Source of the DNA: CBDUEV01 sp965366365
GTDB taxonomy: Bacteria > Actinomycetota > Acidimicrobiia > Spongiisociales > JAENVV01
DNA: 64,000 nucleotides
NCBI GenBank assembly: GCA_965366365.1
Contig: CBDUEV010000008.1
Coordinates: 3,422 to 67,421 of the forward strand
Direction: 5' to 3'
The notes under the pieces were generated by a model. It had not been told where the DNA came from, made no database searches, and saw nothing but the letters and a program-made list of their open reading frames with translations. Made by a program: the position numbers and the translations under genes. The first letter of the stretch is position 1; every line of letters begins with the position of its first letter. Positions 7,762-16,089 of this stretch are shown in pieces.

Positions 7762-9042
7762 TCAGGCCCGATTGCCGAACCGGAGCGCCACCGAAGACCC
7801 GCCGGATTCGTGTCGCTCGACCGTCATCTCACCACCGTGGGCTTCAGCCGCCTGCCGGGCGATGTCGAGCCCCAAACCCGTGGACCCCGCACTGGATCGA
7901 CCACGGGCGGTCAACGCCGGGTCGAAACCGGGCCCCCGATCCACCACATGGAAGGTTCCGTCCGGAGTGACGGAGATCGTGCAGGCCGACCCCTCCGGCG
8001 TGTGCGCGAAGACGTTGGTGATGAGGGCATCGACCGCTGCCGAGATGTCGTCGGGGTGTCCGGCGACCAGGACGGGGTGCTCGGGAACCCGCACCTTCCA
8101 CGGACGCCCCTGTTCTTCTGCCAGTGGCTCCCAGAAACCGGCGCGATCGACCACGATTTCTCCGAGGTCACTGGTCATCCCGGCTCCCTCTCGGACGGGA
8201 CGGCGGGCTTGCCGAATCACATGGTCGACCGTTCGTTCCATCTCGGCAACGTCGTCCTGAAGCCGCTGGCGCACGTCGTGGGCCTCTACCGAGTCGACAT
8301 CCAGTTGAAGCGCCGTCAGCGGGGTTCGCAGTCGATGGGAGGTATCGGCGATCGCTTCACGTTCGTTGGAGATCAACTCGACGATCCGGCCGGCCAGCAG
8401 ATTGAAGGCGTGGCCGGTTTCCTGGATCTCCGGAGGCCCCCCGGGCGTCACCCGCATCTCCAGGTCCCCCTGCCCGAGATGAGCGGCGGCCTGGGACAAC
8501 GCCCGTACGGGCACCACCATCGCCGAGCCGAGACGGTCGGCCAGGAACACCGCGACACCGACCGAGAAGATTGCCAAGAGCCCCAGGATGAACCAGGCCG
8601 AGGTGACGTTGCGACGCAGAAGCGCATCGGAGGCGAATCCGTACACCACCGTGATCGTGTCGTCCGGGGTGAGCACCGGCACCGCCACCGCCTCCCCACC
8701 TTCGACTTCGCGGACGGCGATAGACCGTGCGAGCTTGGCGTCCGACACCACGGCAGTGTCCACTTCGAGGCCGCCGACCACGACGCCATCCGGCATCACA
8801 ATGACGATCACCTCGCCCGGGAGGCGTCGTTCGGTGGCCAGAATGGCTTCCGCCTGCGAAACGCTGACCGGCTGCGGCTGGTAGGCGACCAACGTGCGTG
8901 CCAGGCTTTGGGCGTCCCGCTCCACGTTGGCCATCGCCCGATCGTGCGCCAGGTTGGCGACCAGCAGCGCCAGAGGAACCATGAAGGCCAGCACGACCAT
9001 CGACGTCGTCGCCAACGCCACCAGAACGAGTTGGCGCCTCAC
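7762..9042 (-). CDS. Sensor histidine kinase
   Basis: The 426-residue protein has a membrane helix at about 7-30, an extracytoplasmic sensor region (about 31-147), a second helix at about 148-170, a HAMP linker, and a DHp domain with phospho-acceptor H236 in SHRLRTPL. The ATPase domain shows an N-box-like NVFAHTPEG segment and G boxes DRGPGFDP and GSTGLGLDIA. It should autophosphorylate and signal to the response regulator, whose stop overlaps its start by 4 bp (ATGA). The external signal is unknown. The divergent exported protein next to the operon is a natural candidate target (inference). Confidence 0.92.
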   Translation of the reverse strand: MRRQLVLVALATTSMVVLAFMVPLALLVANLAHDRAMANVERDAQSLARTLVAYQPQPVSVSQAEAILATERRLPGEVIVIVMPDGVVVGGLEVDTAVVSDAKLARSIAVREVEGGEAVAVPVLTPDDTITVVYGFASDALLRRNVTSAWFILGLLAIFSVGVAVFLADRLGSAMVVPVRALSQAAAHLGQGDLEMRVTPGGPPEIQETGHAFNLLAGRIVELISNEREAIADTSHRLRTPLTALQLDVDSVEAHDVRQRLQDDVAEMERTVDHVIRQARRPVREGAGMTSDLGEIVVDRAGFWEPLAEEQGRPWKVRVPEHPVLVAGHPDDISAAVDALITNVFAHTPEGSACTISVTPDGTFHVVDRGPGFDPALTARGRSSAGSTGLGLDIARQAAEAHGGEMTVERHESGGSSVALRFGNRA

Positions 9043-9722
9043 GACTCCGGGGAAACGAGCTTCACGCCGACGCCGCGCACGGTGTGGATGAGGCGAGGTT
9101 CGGCAGCCGATTCACCCAGCTTCTTCCGCAACCAGGACACGTGCACGTCGACGGTCTTGTCGGCACCGCCATAGGGTTGCCTCCACACCTCTGCGAGGAG
9201 TTCCCGTTTGGACACCACCACGCCGGGTCGATCCGCCAGGTAGGCGAGCACGTCGAACTCCTTCTTGGTCAAGTCCAGATCCCGACCGCCGAGTCGAGCA
9301 ATTCGAGCTTCCGGGTCGACCTCGAGGTCACCGACCCGAACCGATCCGGGACGGTCATCGGACCGAAGGCGCCGGAGCACCGCCCGAATCCGCGCATCGA
9401 GATGCTGAGCCGAGTAGGGCTTGATCACGTAGTCGTCGGCCCCTGCGTCGAGCACCTGGACGATTCCTGACTCGTCGTCTCGGGCAGTGGCGACGAGAAC
9501 CGCCGCGTCCGAGACGGCACGGATCATCTTCAAGACCTCAGCACCGTCGATATCGGGCAGACCCAAGTCGAGGACCACCGCGTCCGGGGCAGTCGACACG
9601 ACCAGCTCGACCCCGGCCATACCCGAAGCCGCCGTCTCGACGTCGTGGCCGAGAGCAGCCAGCGACCGCGTGACCGCCTCCCGCACTCTCTGATCGTCCT
9701 CGATGACAACAACACGAGCCAT
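9039..9722 (-). CDS. OmpR/PhoB-family response regulator
   Basis: The 227-residue protein has a receiver domain with the acidic pair ED at 8-9, phospho-acceptor D52 in LDLGLP and K101 in KPYSA, followed by a winged-helix DNA-binding domain (about 130-225) with the typical VDVHVSWLRKK recognition region. Phosphorylation by the adjacent kinase should tune promoter binding. The ATG at 9722 has no ribosome site but sits 6 nt downstream of a TAATGT -10 box, so the operon is probably transcribed leaderless. It is the first gene of the two-gene operon. Confidence 0.93.
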   Translation of the reverse strand: MARVVVIEDDQRVREAVTRSLAALGHDVETAASGMAGVELVVSTAPDAVVLDLGLPDIDGAEVLKMIRAVSDAAVLVATARDDESGIVQVLDAGADDYVIKPYSAQHLDARIRAVLRRLRSDDRPGSVRVGDLEVDPEARIARLGGRDLDLTKKEFDVLAYLADRPGVVVSKRELLAEVWRQPYGGADKTVDVHVSWLRKKLGESAAEPRLIHTVRGVGVKLVSPES

Positions 9723-9728
9723 ACCGCC

Positions 9729-9734
9729 ACATTA
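9729..9734 (-). promoter_or_regulatory. -10 box TAATGT, leaderless start of the two-component operon
   Basis: On the minus strand TAATGT is followed by 6 nt and then the ATG of the response regulator at 9722. No ribosome-binding sequence is present. Confidence 0.55.
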
Positions 9735-9814
9735 GATGCCGCGCCGACGAATACTTCGACTCGCCGGCCACTTTGCCGCTTGTTAACGCCCCCATATCGG
9801 CGCTAAGTGGTGCA

Positions 9815-10447
9815 ATGCGCAACAATGGGCGGGTGAACAATCGCGTCGTCCTCGGGTTTGCCTGGCTTGCTGCCACCATCGTGATGATGGTCGTCACCTA
9901 CTCGGCTGTGAACCTGGTGGGCTCATCGGTCACGGACCAGCCACTGCAAGCCTCCAACACCGTACAGACGACCATCGCCGACCGGGTGTCCGGTCAGGGG
10001 GACACGACGACGACTTCGATCCTCCTTCCCGGGGAAGAGCGGCCTGTCACCGGCGTGCTCGAAAACGTGACCTCGGCGACTTCGTCGACCCTTCCCGATG
10101 GCCCGACGACCACCGCCGCGTCGGTGGCGCCGCCGGGCACGACCCCCACCAGCGTCGCCACGAGTCCCTCGTCAGTCACCAGCTCGACGTCGACAACCGA
10201 GCCTGCTGTCAAGACGACAGGCCCATTCCCGGTGACGTCGGGAGGTGGAGTGATCACGGTGTCGTGCACCGGCGACGACGTCGTTTTTCTCGGGGCGACT
10301 CCTTCTGCCGGCTACACGATGCAGATAGAGGACCAGGGGCCCGAGAAGGTGGCCGTTTCGTTCTCTTCCACGGAGAACGAATGGGAGATCGAGGTGAGAT
10401 GCGTGGATGGAAGAATCGACCCAAAGGTGGAACTCGACGAGGAGTAG
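9815..10447 (+). CDS. Membrane-anchored exported protein with Thr/Ser linker
   Basis: No family is recognised. From the ATG at 9815 the protein has about 210 residues: a single N-terminal membrane segment (about 12-33), a linker very rich in Thr, Ser and Pro (about 50-140), and a compact C-terminal region of about 70 residues with two Cys (in VSCTGDD and VRCVDG) that may form a disulfide. It likely faces the cell wall. The start is uncertain: an upstream in-frame ATG at 9773 would extend into the intergenic region, and a GTG at 9833 is also possible. A TTGTTA/TAAGTG pair lies just before 9815. It is divergent from the two-component operon. Confidence 0.6.
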   Translation: MRNNGRVNNRVVLGFAWLAATIVMMVVTYSAVNLVGSSVTDQPLQASNTVQTTIADRVSGQGDTTTTSILLPGEERPVTGVLENVTSATSSTLPDGPTTTAASVAPPGTTPTSVATSPSSVTSSTSTTEPAVKTTGPFPVTSGGGVITVSCTGDDVVFLGATPSAGYTMQIEDQGPEKVAVSFSSTENEWEIEVRCVDGRIDPKVELDEE

Positions 10448-10469
10448 TGAACCGCCTGGCTCGCTTGGA

Positions 10470-11351
10470 TCAATCCAGCAGGGCTGCCAGAGCAGTGGGC
10501 AGTTGGGGATGAGCGAACTCGAAGCCCGCTCCCACGAGAACATCCGGCACGACCCGTTGTGAGGCCAGCAGAAGCTCGTCGGCGAAGTCGCTGCCGAGCA
10601 CCAGGCGCAGGGCCACCGACGGAGCCGGAAGGACGGCCGGCCGACCCAACGCCTCGGCCAGCGCAACGGTGAACTCTCGATTGGTGACTGGATTCGGAGC
10701 CACGAGGTTGGTCGGCCCCTCGACGCCGTCATTGTCGAGCAGGAAACGAATCGCCTCCACCTCGTCCACCATCGAGATCCAACTCCAGAACTGATCACCC
10801 GATCCCAGCCGTCCACCCGCGCCGAGCTTGAAGAGACGCAGGAGAGGCTCGAGCGACCCGCCTTCGGGGGTCAAGACCAGCCCGGTCCGGGCGAGCACCG
10901 TCCGCACTCCTGCCTTCGACGCCGGATCGGCCGCCGCTTCCCATGCTTCGACAACACCGGCCAGAAAGCCGCTCCCTGGTTCGCTCGTCTCGGTGAGGGC
11001 CTCGCTCCCCCGGTCGCCGTAGAATCCGATCGCCGATCCGGACACGAACACCGACGGACGACGCTCGGCCGCCAGCTCGGCCAGCAGAGTCGTTGAGGCG
11101 GTTCTACTCGCCGAGATGGCCCGGCGTTTGGCCGAAGTCCAACGACCGGCCAGAGGTTCGCCGGCCAGGTGCACGATGGCGTCTACATGCCCGACCGCGC
11201 TGCTGTCGAGATGACCGCGCAAAGGATCCCACTCGACCAATCCCGGGCCGGGGCGCCTACTCAAACCGACCACCTCCCGGCCATCCGCCCGGAGACGGGC
11301 AGCCAAGGCCCGGCCGATCAAACCGCTCACACCACTGATCAGAATCCTCAT
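10470..11351 (-). CDS. TIGR01777-type NAD(P)-binding epimerase/SDR
   Basis: The 293-residue protein opens with the Rossmann signature ISGVSGLIGRAL (about 4-15) and continues with HLAGEPLAGRW, typical of the YfcH/TIGR01777 branch of extended SDRs, and ends in the DUF1731-like C-terminal segment. The family is annotated as nucleoside-diphosphate-sugar epimerase-like, but the substrate is not known. The ATG at 11351 overlaps the stop of the upstream nuclease-like gene (ATGA). Longer in-frame extensions upstream are inside that gene and are rejected. Confidence 0.85.
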   Translation of the reverse strand: MRILISGVSGLIGRALAARLRADGREVVGLSRRPGPGLVEWDPLRGHLDSSAVGHVDAIVHLAGEPLAGRWTSAKRRAISASRTASTTLLAELAAERRPSVFVSGSAIGFYGDRGSEALTETSEPGSGFLAGVVEAWEAAADPASKAGVRTVLARTGLVLTPEGGSLEPLLRLFKLGAGGRLGSGDQFWSWISMVDEVEAIRFLLDNDGVEGPTNLVAPNPVTNREFTVALAEALGRPAVLPAPSVALRLVLGSDFADELLLASQRVVPDVLVGAGFEFAHPQLPTALAALLD

Positions 11352-12157
11352 GTCTTGTTCTCCGTAGCGGCGGGCCGCAATGGATGACCATCGATGATCG
11401 CCACGCTGGCAACGCCTTCGTCGCAGGAAGGGAGCAAGGGACAGTACCGGCACCAGGGGCCACCACGCAGGGGCAGTGCAGCACCGCTCTCCCAGGCGGC
11501 TCGTACGGCGTCGACCAGGTCGGCGACCGACTGAGCGGTGGCCGAGACTTCGGTCGAGGAGGGAGTCGACCGGTAGGGCTCGGCATCCCGGACCGAATAG
11601 GCCTCCACCGCCGAAGGGAGCCTGCCCCGCTCGATCACCCACAGCAAGGCATAGAAACGCAGTTGCTCGGCCGGGTCCCCGAGGTCACCGGTCTTCCAGT
11701 CGACCAGCCTCACGCCACCCTCGGCATCGAAGATGGCGTCGATGCGCCCCACCAGCGTGACGTCCACGGGAAGGTCGATCTCGATGAGGACCTCAGCCCC
11801 GGCGAATCCGACGTCGGGGATCTTCTTGAACCTCTCGTACAAGGTGCGAGCTTCCTCGATGGCGCCCGACACCTCGCTGGGTCGCAGGCGAAGCGCCGCC
11901 ACTTTGTGGTTGAGGTTCGATGAGCCGATCAGCTGTTTGCAGGTGCTCTCGAACACGTCGTCGGCGATGGGGCCCTGGGCCAGGTGCCGGGCGAAGACGG
12001 CGTGCGACAGCCCGCCCTTGAACGCCGCCACGGAATCCGCCCCGAAGACGCCCTGAAAACGGGCGCCTGCCATGGCGGGACATTGCGAATACGCCACGAA
12101 GGTCGAGGCCGAGATCTTGATCGGCTCACCAGGACGGGTGGACGGGAACTCCAGCAC
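11348..12157 (-). CDS. RecB/Cas4-like PD-(D/E)XK nuclease with putative Fe-S cluster
   Basis: From the GTG at 12157 the protein has 269 residues. It shows the RecB-nuclease set: H52, D140 in GRIDAI, and D153-W-K155 in VDWKTG. It also has four Cys placed as in Cas4/AddB: C26 near the N-terminus, then C236-x2-C239-x5-C245 near the C-terminus, likely holding a 4Fe-4S cluster. There are no helicase motifs and no cas genes nearby, so it is a stand-alone nuclease, probably in DNA repair or recombination (inference). The start is chosen because a TACAGT -10 box lies 6 nt upstream; the further GTG at 12211 would overlap that promoter. It is coupled to the epimerase gene. Confidence 0.78.
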   Translation of the reverse strand: MLEFPSTRPGEPIKISASTFVAYSQCPAMAGARFQGVFGADSVAAFKGGLSHAVFARHLAQGPIADDVFESTCKQLIGSSNLNHKVAALRLRPSEVSGAIEEARTLYERFKKIPDVGFAGAEVLIEIDLPVDVTLVGRIDAIFDAEGGVRLVDWKTGDLGDPAEQLRFYALLWVIERGRLPSAVEAYSVRDAEPYRSTPSSTEVSATAQSVADLVDAVRAAWESGAALPLRGGPWCRYCPLLPSCDEGVASVAIIDGHPLRPAATENKT

Positions 12158-12163
12158 CCCTCC

Positions 12164-12169
12164 ACTGTA
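12164..12169 (-). promoter_or_regulatory. -10 box TACAGT, leaderless start of the nuclease gene
   Basis: TACAGT on the minus strand ends 6 nt before the GTG at 12157. A GGAGG stretch falls within those 6 nt, too close to act as a normal ribosome site. Confidence 0.5.
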
Positions 12170-12195
12170 TCGGCCGCCTCGGACATTTCGGCCGC

Positions 12196-12201
12196 TACAA
12201 T
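12196..12201 (+). promoter_or_regulatory. -10 box TACAAT of the VanW gene
   Basis: TACAAT lies 22 nt before the GTG at 12224. The short leader carries an AGGAAG ribosome site at 12213-12218. No clear -35 hexamer is visible at 16-18 nt. Confidence 0.55.
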
Positions 12202-12223
12202 CTCGGCGCACCCAGGAAGACGC

Positions 12224-14188
12224 GTGTCTCGGAAGCTCACCCTCACTCTCATCGGCGCTCTGATCGCCGCCCTCGTTCTGCTCGTCGGCGTCTACGCCGT
12301 GCAGCGATCAGGGGAGGCCGATCAGGTCCCCGACGGCGTGACGGCAGCCGGCATCGACATCGGTGGGCTGACCCGGTCCGAGGTTGAAGCCGAGATTCTG
12401 TCGTACGAAGACAGCCTGGCCGGCACACCCGCCTCCTTCCTGATCGATGGGACGTCGGTCATTCTCGACCCGGCCTCCGTGGGCTTCGACCTCCAGGAGG
12501 GCGAGGTTGCCGATGCAGCGCTGGACGCCAACGAGCAGCGCTCTTTCTTCTCGGGTCTCCTCGCCTGGCTGGGCATTTCGACCTCGACCATCGAAATCGA
12601 CGTTCCGGCGACGCTCGACCAAGTGGCCATCGAGAAGCAGCTGGCGGCCTGGGAGGCAGAGCTGCAGGCGGATGACAGCGTCCTCGGTGGCGTGGCGATT
12701 CGGCAAGGCACACCCGTGGCGCTCTATGCCACGCCGGTCGAGCGGATCGAGCGACAGCCCGCGCTGGAGACGATCACGGCAGTGCTGGCCGACCCGAACC
12801 GTCCGGTCGTGACCCTCCAGACCGAGACCGCGCCGTCTCCCGTCACGGACGCCATGGTGGACGCGGCCGCCGAGTTGGCACGCAGCCTCCTCGACGGCCC
12901 CATCACCCTGACGAGCGACGAGCCTGCGGTGTCGGTGACCCTCACCGCGTCCGAACTCCTCCAAGCCTTCAGATCGGAGACGACGCTCGACCCCCCCGCC
13001 GTCACGATCACGCTCGACCACGACGTCCTCGACGAGCTCTTCTTCTCGGTCCGTGAACAATTCCCCGGCGCCTTCGAGAACGCCGAGTTCATTGTCAACG
13101 CAGACGACACGGTTTCGATCAAGCCGGGTGTCACCGGCCCAAAGGTCTCGGCAGCCGAGGCGGTGCCTGAGATTCTCGCCGCAGCCGTCACCCCGGAACG
13201 GACCGGTCGTCTCCCGTTGGAGGACGGCGCCCGCCCCGACATCACAACCGAGGACCTCGAAGCGCTCGGAGTCCGGCACCTCGTTTCCCGATTCACCACG
13301 TACCACGATTGCTGCGCGAGCCGCGTCACGAACATCCACCTGATCGCGGACGCCGTCGACGGTGTGATCGTTGAGCCCGGCGAGACTTTCGGCATCAACG
13401 ACTACGTCGGCGAACGAACCACCGAGAAGGGCTACCTCCCGGCCGGGACGATCGTGAACGGCGAGATCGTCGACACGGTGGGAGGAGGCGTCAGCCAGTT
13501 CGCCACGACCTTCTACAACGCCGTCTTCTGGGGGGGCTACACCGACGTCACCCACAAACCGCACAGCTACTACTTCAGCCGGTATCCGGAAGGCATCGAG
13601 GCCACGATCAACTGGCCCAACGTGGAGCTCGCCTTTCGCAACGACACGGACAACGCCATTCTCATCAAGGCCACCTACACCGATACCTCGATCACCGTCA
13701 GCTTCTACTCCGACAACGCAGGGACAGCCGTGGCAGGCGATCAGTCGGGCGGAATCACCCGCACCTGGATCGAGATGGAAGGTGACGGGGTGGTGGTGAC
13801 AGGATCCGTCTCGGATCGATATAGCTACACATCGCCCCAGACCCAGTACCGCACGGACAGCTCGATGACTCCGGGATCGCAATCTGTGATCCAAAGCGGT
13901 CGCGAGGGGTGGTCCGTCACGGTGACCCGAACCAAGAACTTCCCCGATGGGTCCACTGAGGAGGAGACGTGGGTGGCTCGCTACCTCGCAGAGCCGCGCA
14001 TCGTGCGGGTCCATCCATGCAACGTCCCCGGCACCAGCGTCTCGTGTCCCACGACGACCACCTCCCCGGCGACCACGGTTCCCGCCACTTCCCCACCAAC
14101 GACGGCGCCTGCTACCACCGTTCCGCCTCCCACCGCGCCGGCCACCACCGCGCCGGCCGGGACGACGCCGCCGACCACCGCCGGCTAG
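12224..14188 (+). CDS. VanW-family exported envelope protein
   Basis: Starting at the GTG 12224 with an AGGAAG ribosome site, the protein has 654 residues: a short basic N-terminus, one membrane anchor (about 6-27), two repeated peptidoglycan-binding-4-like regions before the VanW domain, and the VanW domain at about 390-510 with GETFGINDYVGERT and GGGVSQFATTFYNAVFWGG. A G5-like or beta-rich segment follows, and the last about 50 residues are a Thr/Pro linker ending without a sorting signal. VanW proteins act at the cell wall, but their reaction is not established. Base use is like its neighbours. Confidence 0.85.
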   Translation: MSRKLTLTLIGALIAALVLLVGVYAVQRSGEADQVPDGVTAAGIDIGGLTRSEVEAEILSYEDSLAGTPASFLIDGTSVILDPASVGFDLQEGEVADAALDANEQRSFFSGLLAWLGISTSTIEIDVPATLDQVAIEKQLAAWEAELQADDSVLGGVAIRQGTPVALYATPVERIERQPALETITAVLADPNRPVVTLQTETAPSPVTDAMVDAAAELARSLLDGPITLTSDEPAVSVTLTASELLQAFRSETTLDPPAVTITLDHDVLDELFFSVREQFPGAFENAEFIVNADDTVSIKPGVTGPKVSAAEAVPEILAAAVTPERTGRLPLEDGARPDITTEDLEALGVRHLVSRFTTYHDCCASRVTNIHLIADAVDGVIVEPGETFGINDYVGERTTEKGYLPAGTIVNGEIVDTVGGGVSQFATTFYNAVFWGGYTDVTHKPHSYYFSRYPEGIEATINWPNVELAFRNDTDNAILIKATYTDTSITVSFYSDNAGTAVAGDQSGGITRTWIEMEGDGVVVTGSVSDRYSYTSPQTQYRTDSSMTPGSQSVIQSGREGWSVTVTRTKNFPDGSTEEETWVARYLAEPRIVRVHPCNVPGTSVSCPTTTTSPATTVPATSPPTTAPATTVPPPTAPATTAPAGTTPPTTAG

Positions 14189-14199
14189 CGAGGCCGGCG

Positions 14200-14511
14200 T
14201 CAGCCTGCCTTGTTCTCCTCATACACAATGAAGAAATGCTTGATGAGCGTGCCCACTCGGTCGCGTTCTTCGTCGCTCCAACCCCCCGGCCGTCGCACCG
14301 AAACCGTGTTGGAGTAGACAAAAACGTTGGTGGCGCCGGATTCGACCTCGTAGATCTGTTCCGCCAGCCGCGCGGCGAGCGTGGAGTCCGCCGCGGCATC
14401 GGAAGCGGTCCGGTAGGTATAGCCATCCATGCCGGTGAGGCTCCGGTCGGTGTCGAAGATGGCGACATCGCCCAGCACGGTGGCTTTCAACAGTTCGATG
14501 GGTTGACCCAC
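14200..14511 (-). CDS. Small protein resembling the Nfu/NifU N-terminal domain
   Basis: The 103-residue protein has the pattern of Nfu_N domains: an opening strand segment, the helix SDAAADSTLAARLAEQIYEV, then a strand region GATNVFVYSNTVSVRR, and a final Trp-containing helix. It lacks the Cys pair of Nfu C-terminal domains, so it would not itself carry an Fe-S cluster. The GTG at 14511 follows AGGAG 5-6 nt upstream, which fixes the start; the longer frame upstream is made of tandem repeats and is not coding. It lies downstream of pyk on the same strand. The family assignment is moderate. Confidence 0.55.
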   Translation of the reverse strand: MGQPIELLKATVLGDVAIFDTDRSLTGMDGYTYRTASDAAADSTLAARLAEQIYEVESGATNVFVYSNTVSVRRPGGWSDEERDRVGTLIKHFFIVYEENKAG

Positions 14512-14523
14512 GGGTTCTCCTTT

Positions 14524-14590
14524 TCGCACCGGGCATCTCGCACCGGGCATCTCGCACCGGGCTTTCGCACCGGGCTTTCGCACCGGGCAC
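14524..14590. repeat. Intergenic tandem array, five copies of a 13-14-bp unit
   Basis: Copies at 14524-14537 and 14538-14551 read TCGCACCGGGCATC. Copies at 14552, 14565 and 14578 are 13 bp, two reading TCGCACCGGGCTT and the last ending CAC. The array fills the gap between the pyk stop and the ribosome site of the Nfu-like gene. There are no spacers, so this is not CRISPR. Confidence 0.85.
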
Positions 14591-14610
14591 TCTAGTAACC
14601 GCACGACCAC

Positions 14611-16041
14611 CTATCGGGTCGACCGTCCTTTGACGGCGCGGTCACCGATCCGATGGAGCTTCATGAGATTGGTGGAGGCCTGCTGATTGGGTGGCGTTCC
14701 GGCCACCATCACCACACCCTCACCGGGCTCACAAATCCCGTTCTTCTCGAGGAACTTCTCCGCGGTGGCGATCATGAGGTCTGTGACGTCGCGCCGTTCG
14801 AACATCTCCGGCTGGACGCCCCAGTAGAGAGCCATGCGGCGCAGAATATGCTCCTCGGCGGTGAAAGCCACTATCTGGGCTTCCGGTCGATACTTCGACA
14901 GCAAGCGCGCCGTGGAGCCGGTTTCGGTGAACGCCACGATCGTCTCGAGATCGAGGTTGCGGGCGGCCTCCACGGCCGCCATGGCGGTGGCCGACGCAAA
15001 AGTCTTGTGACTCTGCAGAAACTCGACGGGATCCTCGGCGACGTCGATCGCCTCCTCTGCCTCCAGGCAGATGCGCCCCATGTAGTCCACGGCTTTGACC
15101 GGATACTTGCCGACCGCCGTTTCTCCCGAGAGCATGACGGCATCGGTTCCGTTCGCAACGGCGTTGACGATGTCCGTCACCTCGGCACGAGTTGGCCGTG
15201 CGGTAGTGATCATGCTCTCCAACATCTCGGTGGCGGTGATCGAGATGCGTCCTTCCATGTTGGACCGATGGATGATGTCGCGCTGGATGAACGGAATCTT
15301 CTGAAGGGGCAGTTGGACTCCCAGATCTCCCCTGGCCACCATGGCCGCATCCGCCACCGAGAGGATCTCGTCCAGGTTTTCGTACGCCTTCGCCAATTCG
15401 ATCTTGGCAATGATGGGTAGGCCGCCACAGCGCTCCTTCACCTCCTCGATGTCGTCTGCGGTACGGACGAACGAGGCGGCGACGTAGTCGAGGTCGAGAC
15501 TCCTCCCGAACTCCAGATCCAGCTTGTCCTTCTCGGTGACGGCGGGCACGCGGAGGCTCGTCAGCGGGAAGGCAACGCCCTTGTGGTCGCTCAGCTCGCC
15601 ACCGATCAATACCCTGGCGAGGAGACTGTCGGCTTCCACGCTGGTGACTTCCAGGCGGATCTGGCCGTCGGCCAGCATGATGGGCTGCCCTTCCTCGACG
15701 TCCTCGAGAAGAAACTCGTAGTCGATGGGGACGACACCTTCGGCGCCCTCCCGGCCGCCGGGTACGATCCGGACCTCGGAATCGCGATCGAGCCGGACGC
15801 TCCCCTCGGCAAACGTCCCGACGCGGATCTTCGGGCCCTGGATGTCCTGAAACACCGCCACCGGGCGCCGGGCCTGGTCGGAGGCGCGCCGGATCCAGTC
15901 CACGAACTGAGCATGGCTGTCGTAACTCCCGTGTGAGAAGTTGAGGCGAGCGACGTCCATTCCGTTCTCGATCAGCTCGAGGATTGTCTCGTAGCTGGCC
16001 ACGGCGGGCCCCATGGTGGCGATGATCTTCGTGCGACGCAT
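14611..16041 (-). CDS. pyk: Pyruvate kinase
   Basis: The 476-residue protein catalyses phosphoenolpyruvate plus ADP to pyruvate plus ATP in the last step of glycolysis. It has RLNFSHGS at 32-39, the hallmark IIAKIE with catalytic K213, the metal-ligand segment ARGDLG at 236-241, and the ITATEMLESM signature at about 268-277. The usual Lys before ITAT is Arg here (GRISITAT). Length is normal for bacterial enzymes with a C-terminal regulatory domain. The ATG at 16041 has no ribosome site but lies 6 nt after a TATCGT -10 box, suggesting leaderless transcription. Confidence 0.97.
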   Translation of the reverse strand: MRRTKIIATMGPAVASYETILELIENGMDVARLNFSHGSYDSHAQFVDWIRRASDQARRPVAVFQDIQGPKIRVGTFAEGSVRLDRDSEVRIVPGGREGAEGVVPIDYEFLLEDVEEGQPIMLADGQIRLEVTSVEADSLLARVLIGGELSDHKGVAFPLTSLRVPAVTEKDKLDLEFGRSLDLDYVAASFVRTADDIEEVKERCGGLPIIAKIELAKAYENLDEILSVADAAMVARGDLGVQLPLQKIPFIQRDIIHRSNMEGRISITATEMLESMITTARPTRAEVTDIVNAVANGTDAVMLSGETAVGKYPVKAVDYMGRICLEAEEAIDVAEDPVEFLQSHKTFASATAMAAVEAARNLDLETIVAFTETGSTARLLSKYRPEAQIVAFTAEEHILRRMALYWGVQPEMFERRDVTDLMIATAEKFLEKNGICEPGEGVVMVAGTPPNQQASTNLMKLHRIGDRAVKGRSTR

Positions 16042-16047
16042 GGCGCC

Positions 16048-16053
16048 ACGATA
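16048..16053 (-). promoter_or_regulatory. -10 box TATCGT, leaderless start of pyk
   Basis: TATCGT on the minus strand is separated by 6 nt from the pyk ATG at 16041, with no ribosome site between. Confidence 0.55.
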
Positions 16054-16089
16054 CCGCAGGGGTTGCCTCGGGGTCGGCGCAACGAGACT

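Noticed and set aside
11348..12157. Calling the Fe-S nuclease cas4
   Set aside because: No CRISPR array, cas1 or cas2 is in the window, and AddB/RecB-like stand-alone nucleases share the same Cys pattern.
12308..14014. 568-codon open frame opposite the VanW gene
   Set aside because: The plus strand encodes clear VanW motifs and a signal anchor; the antisense frame is rich in Arg, Gly and Val without any motif.
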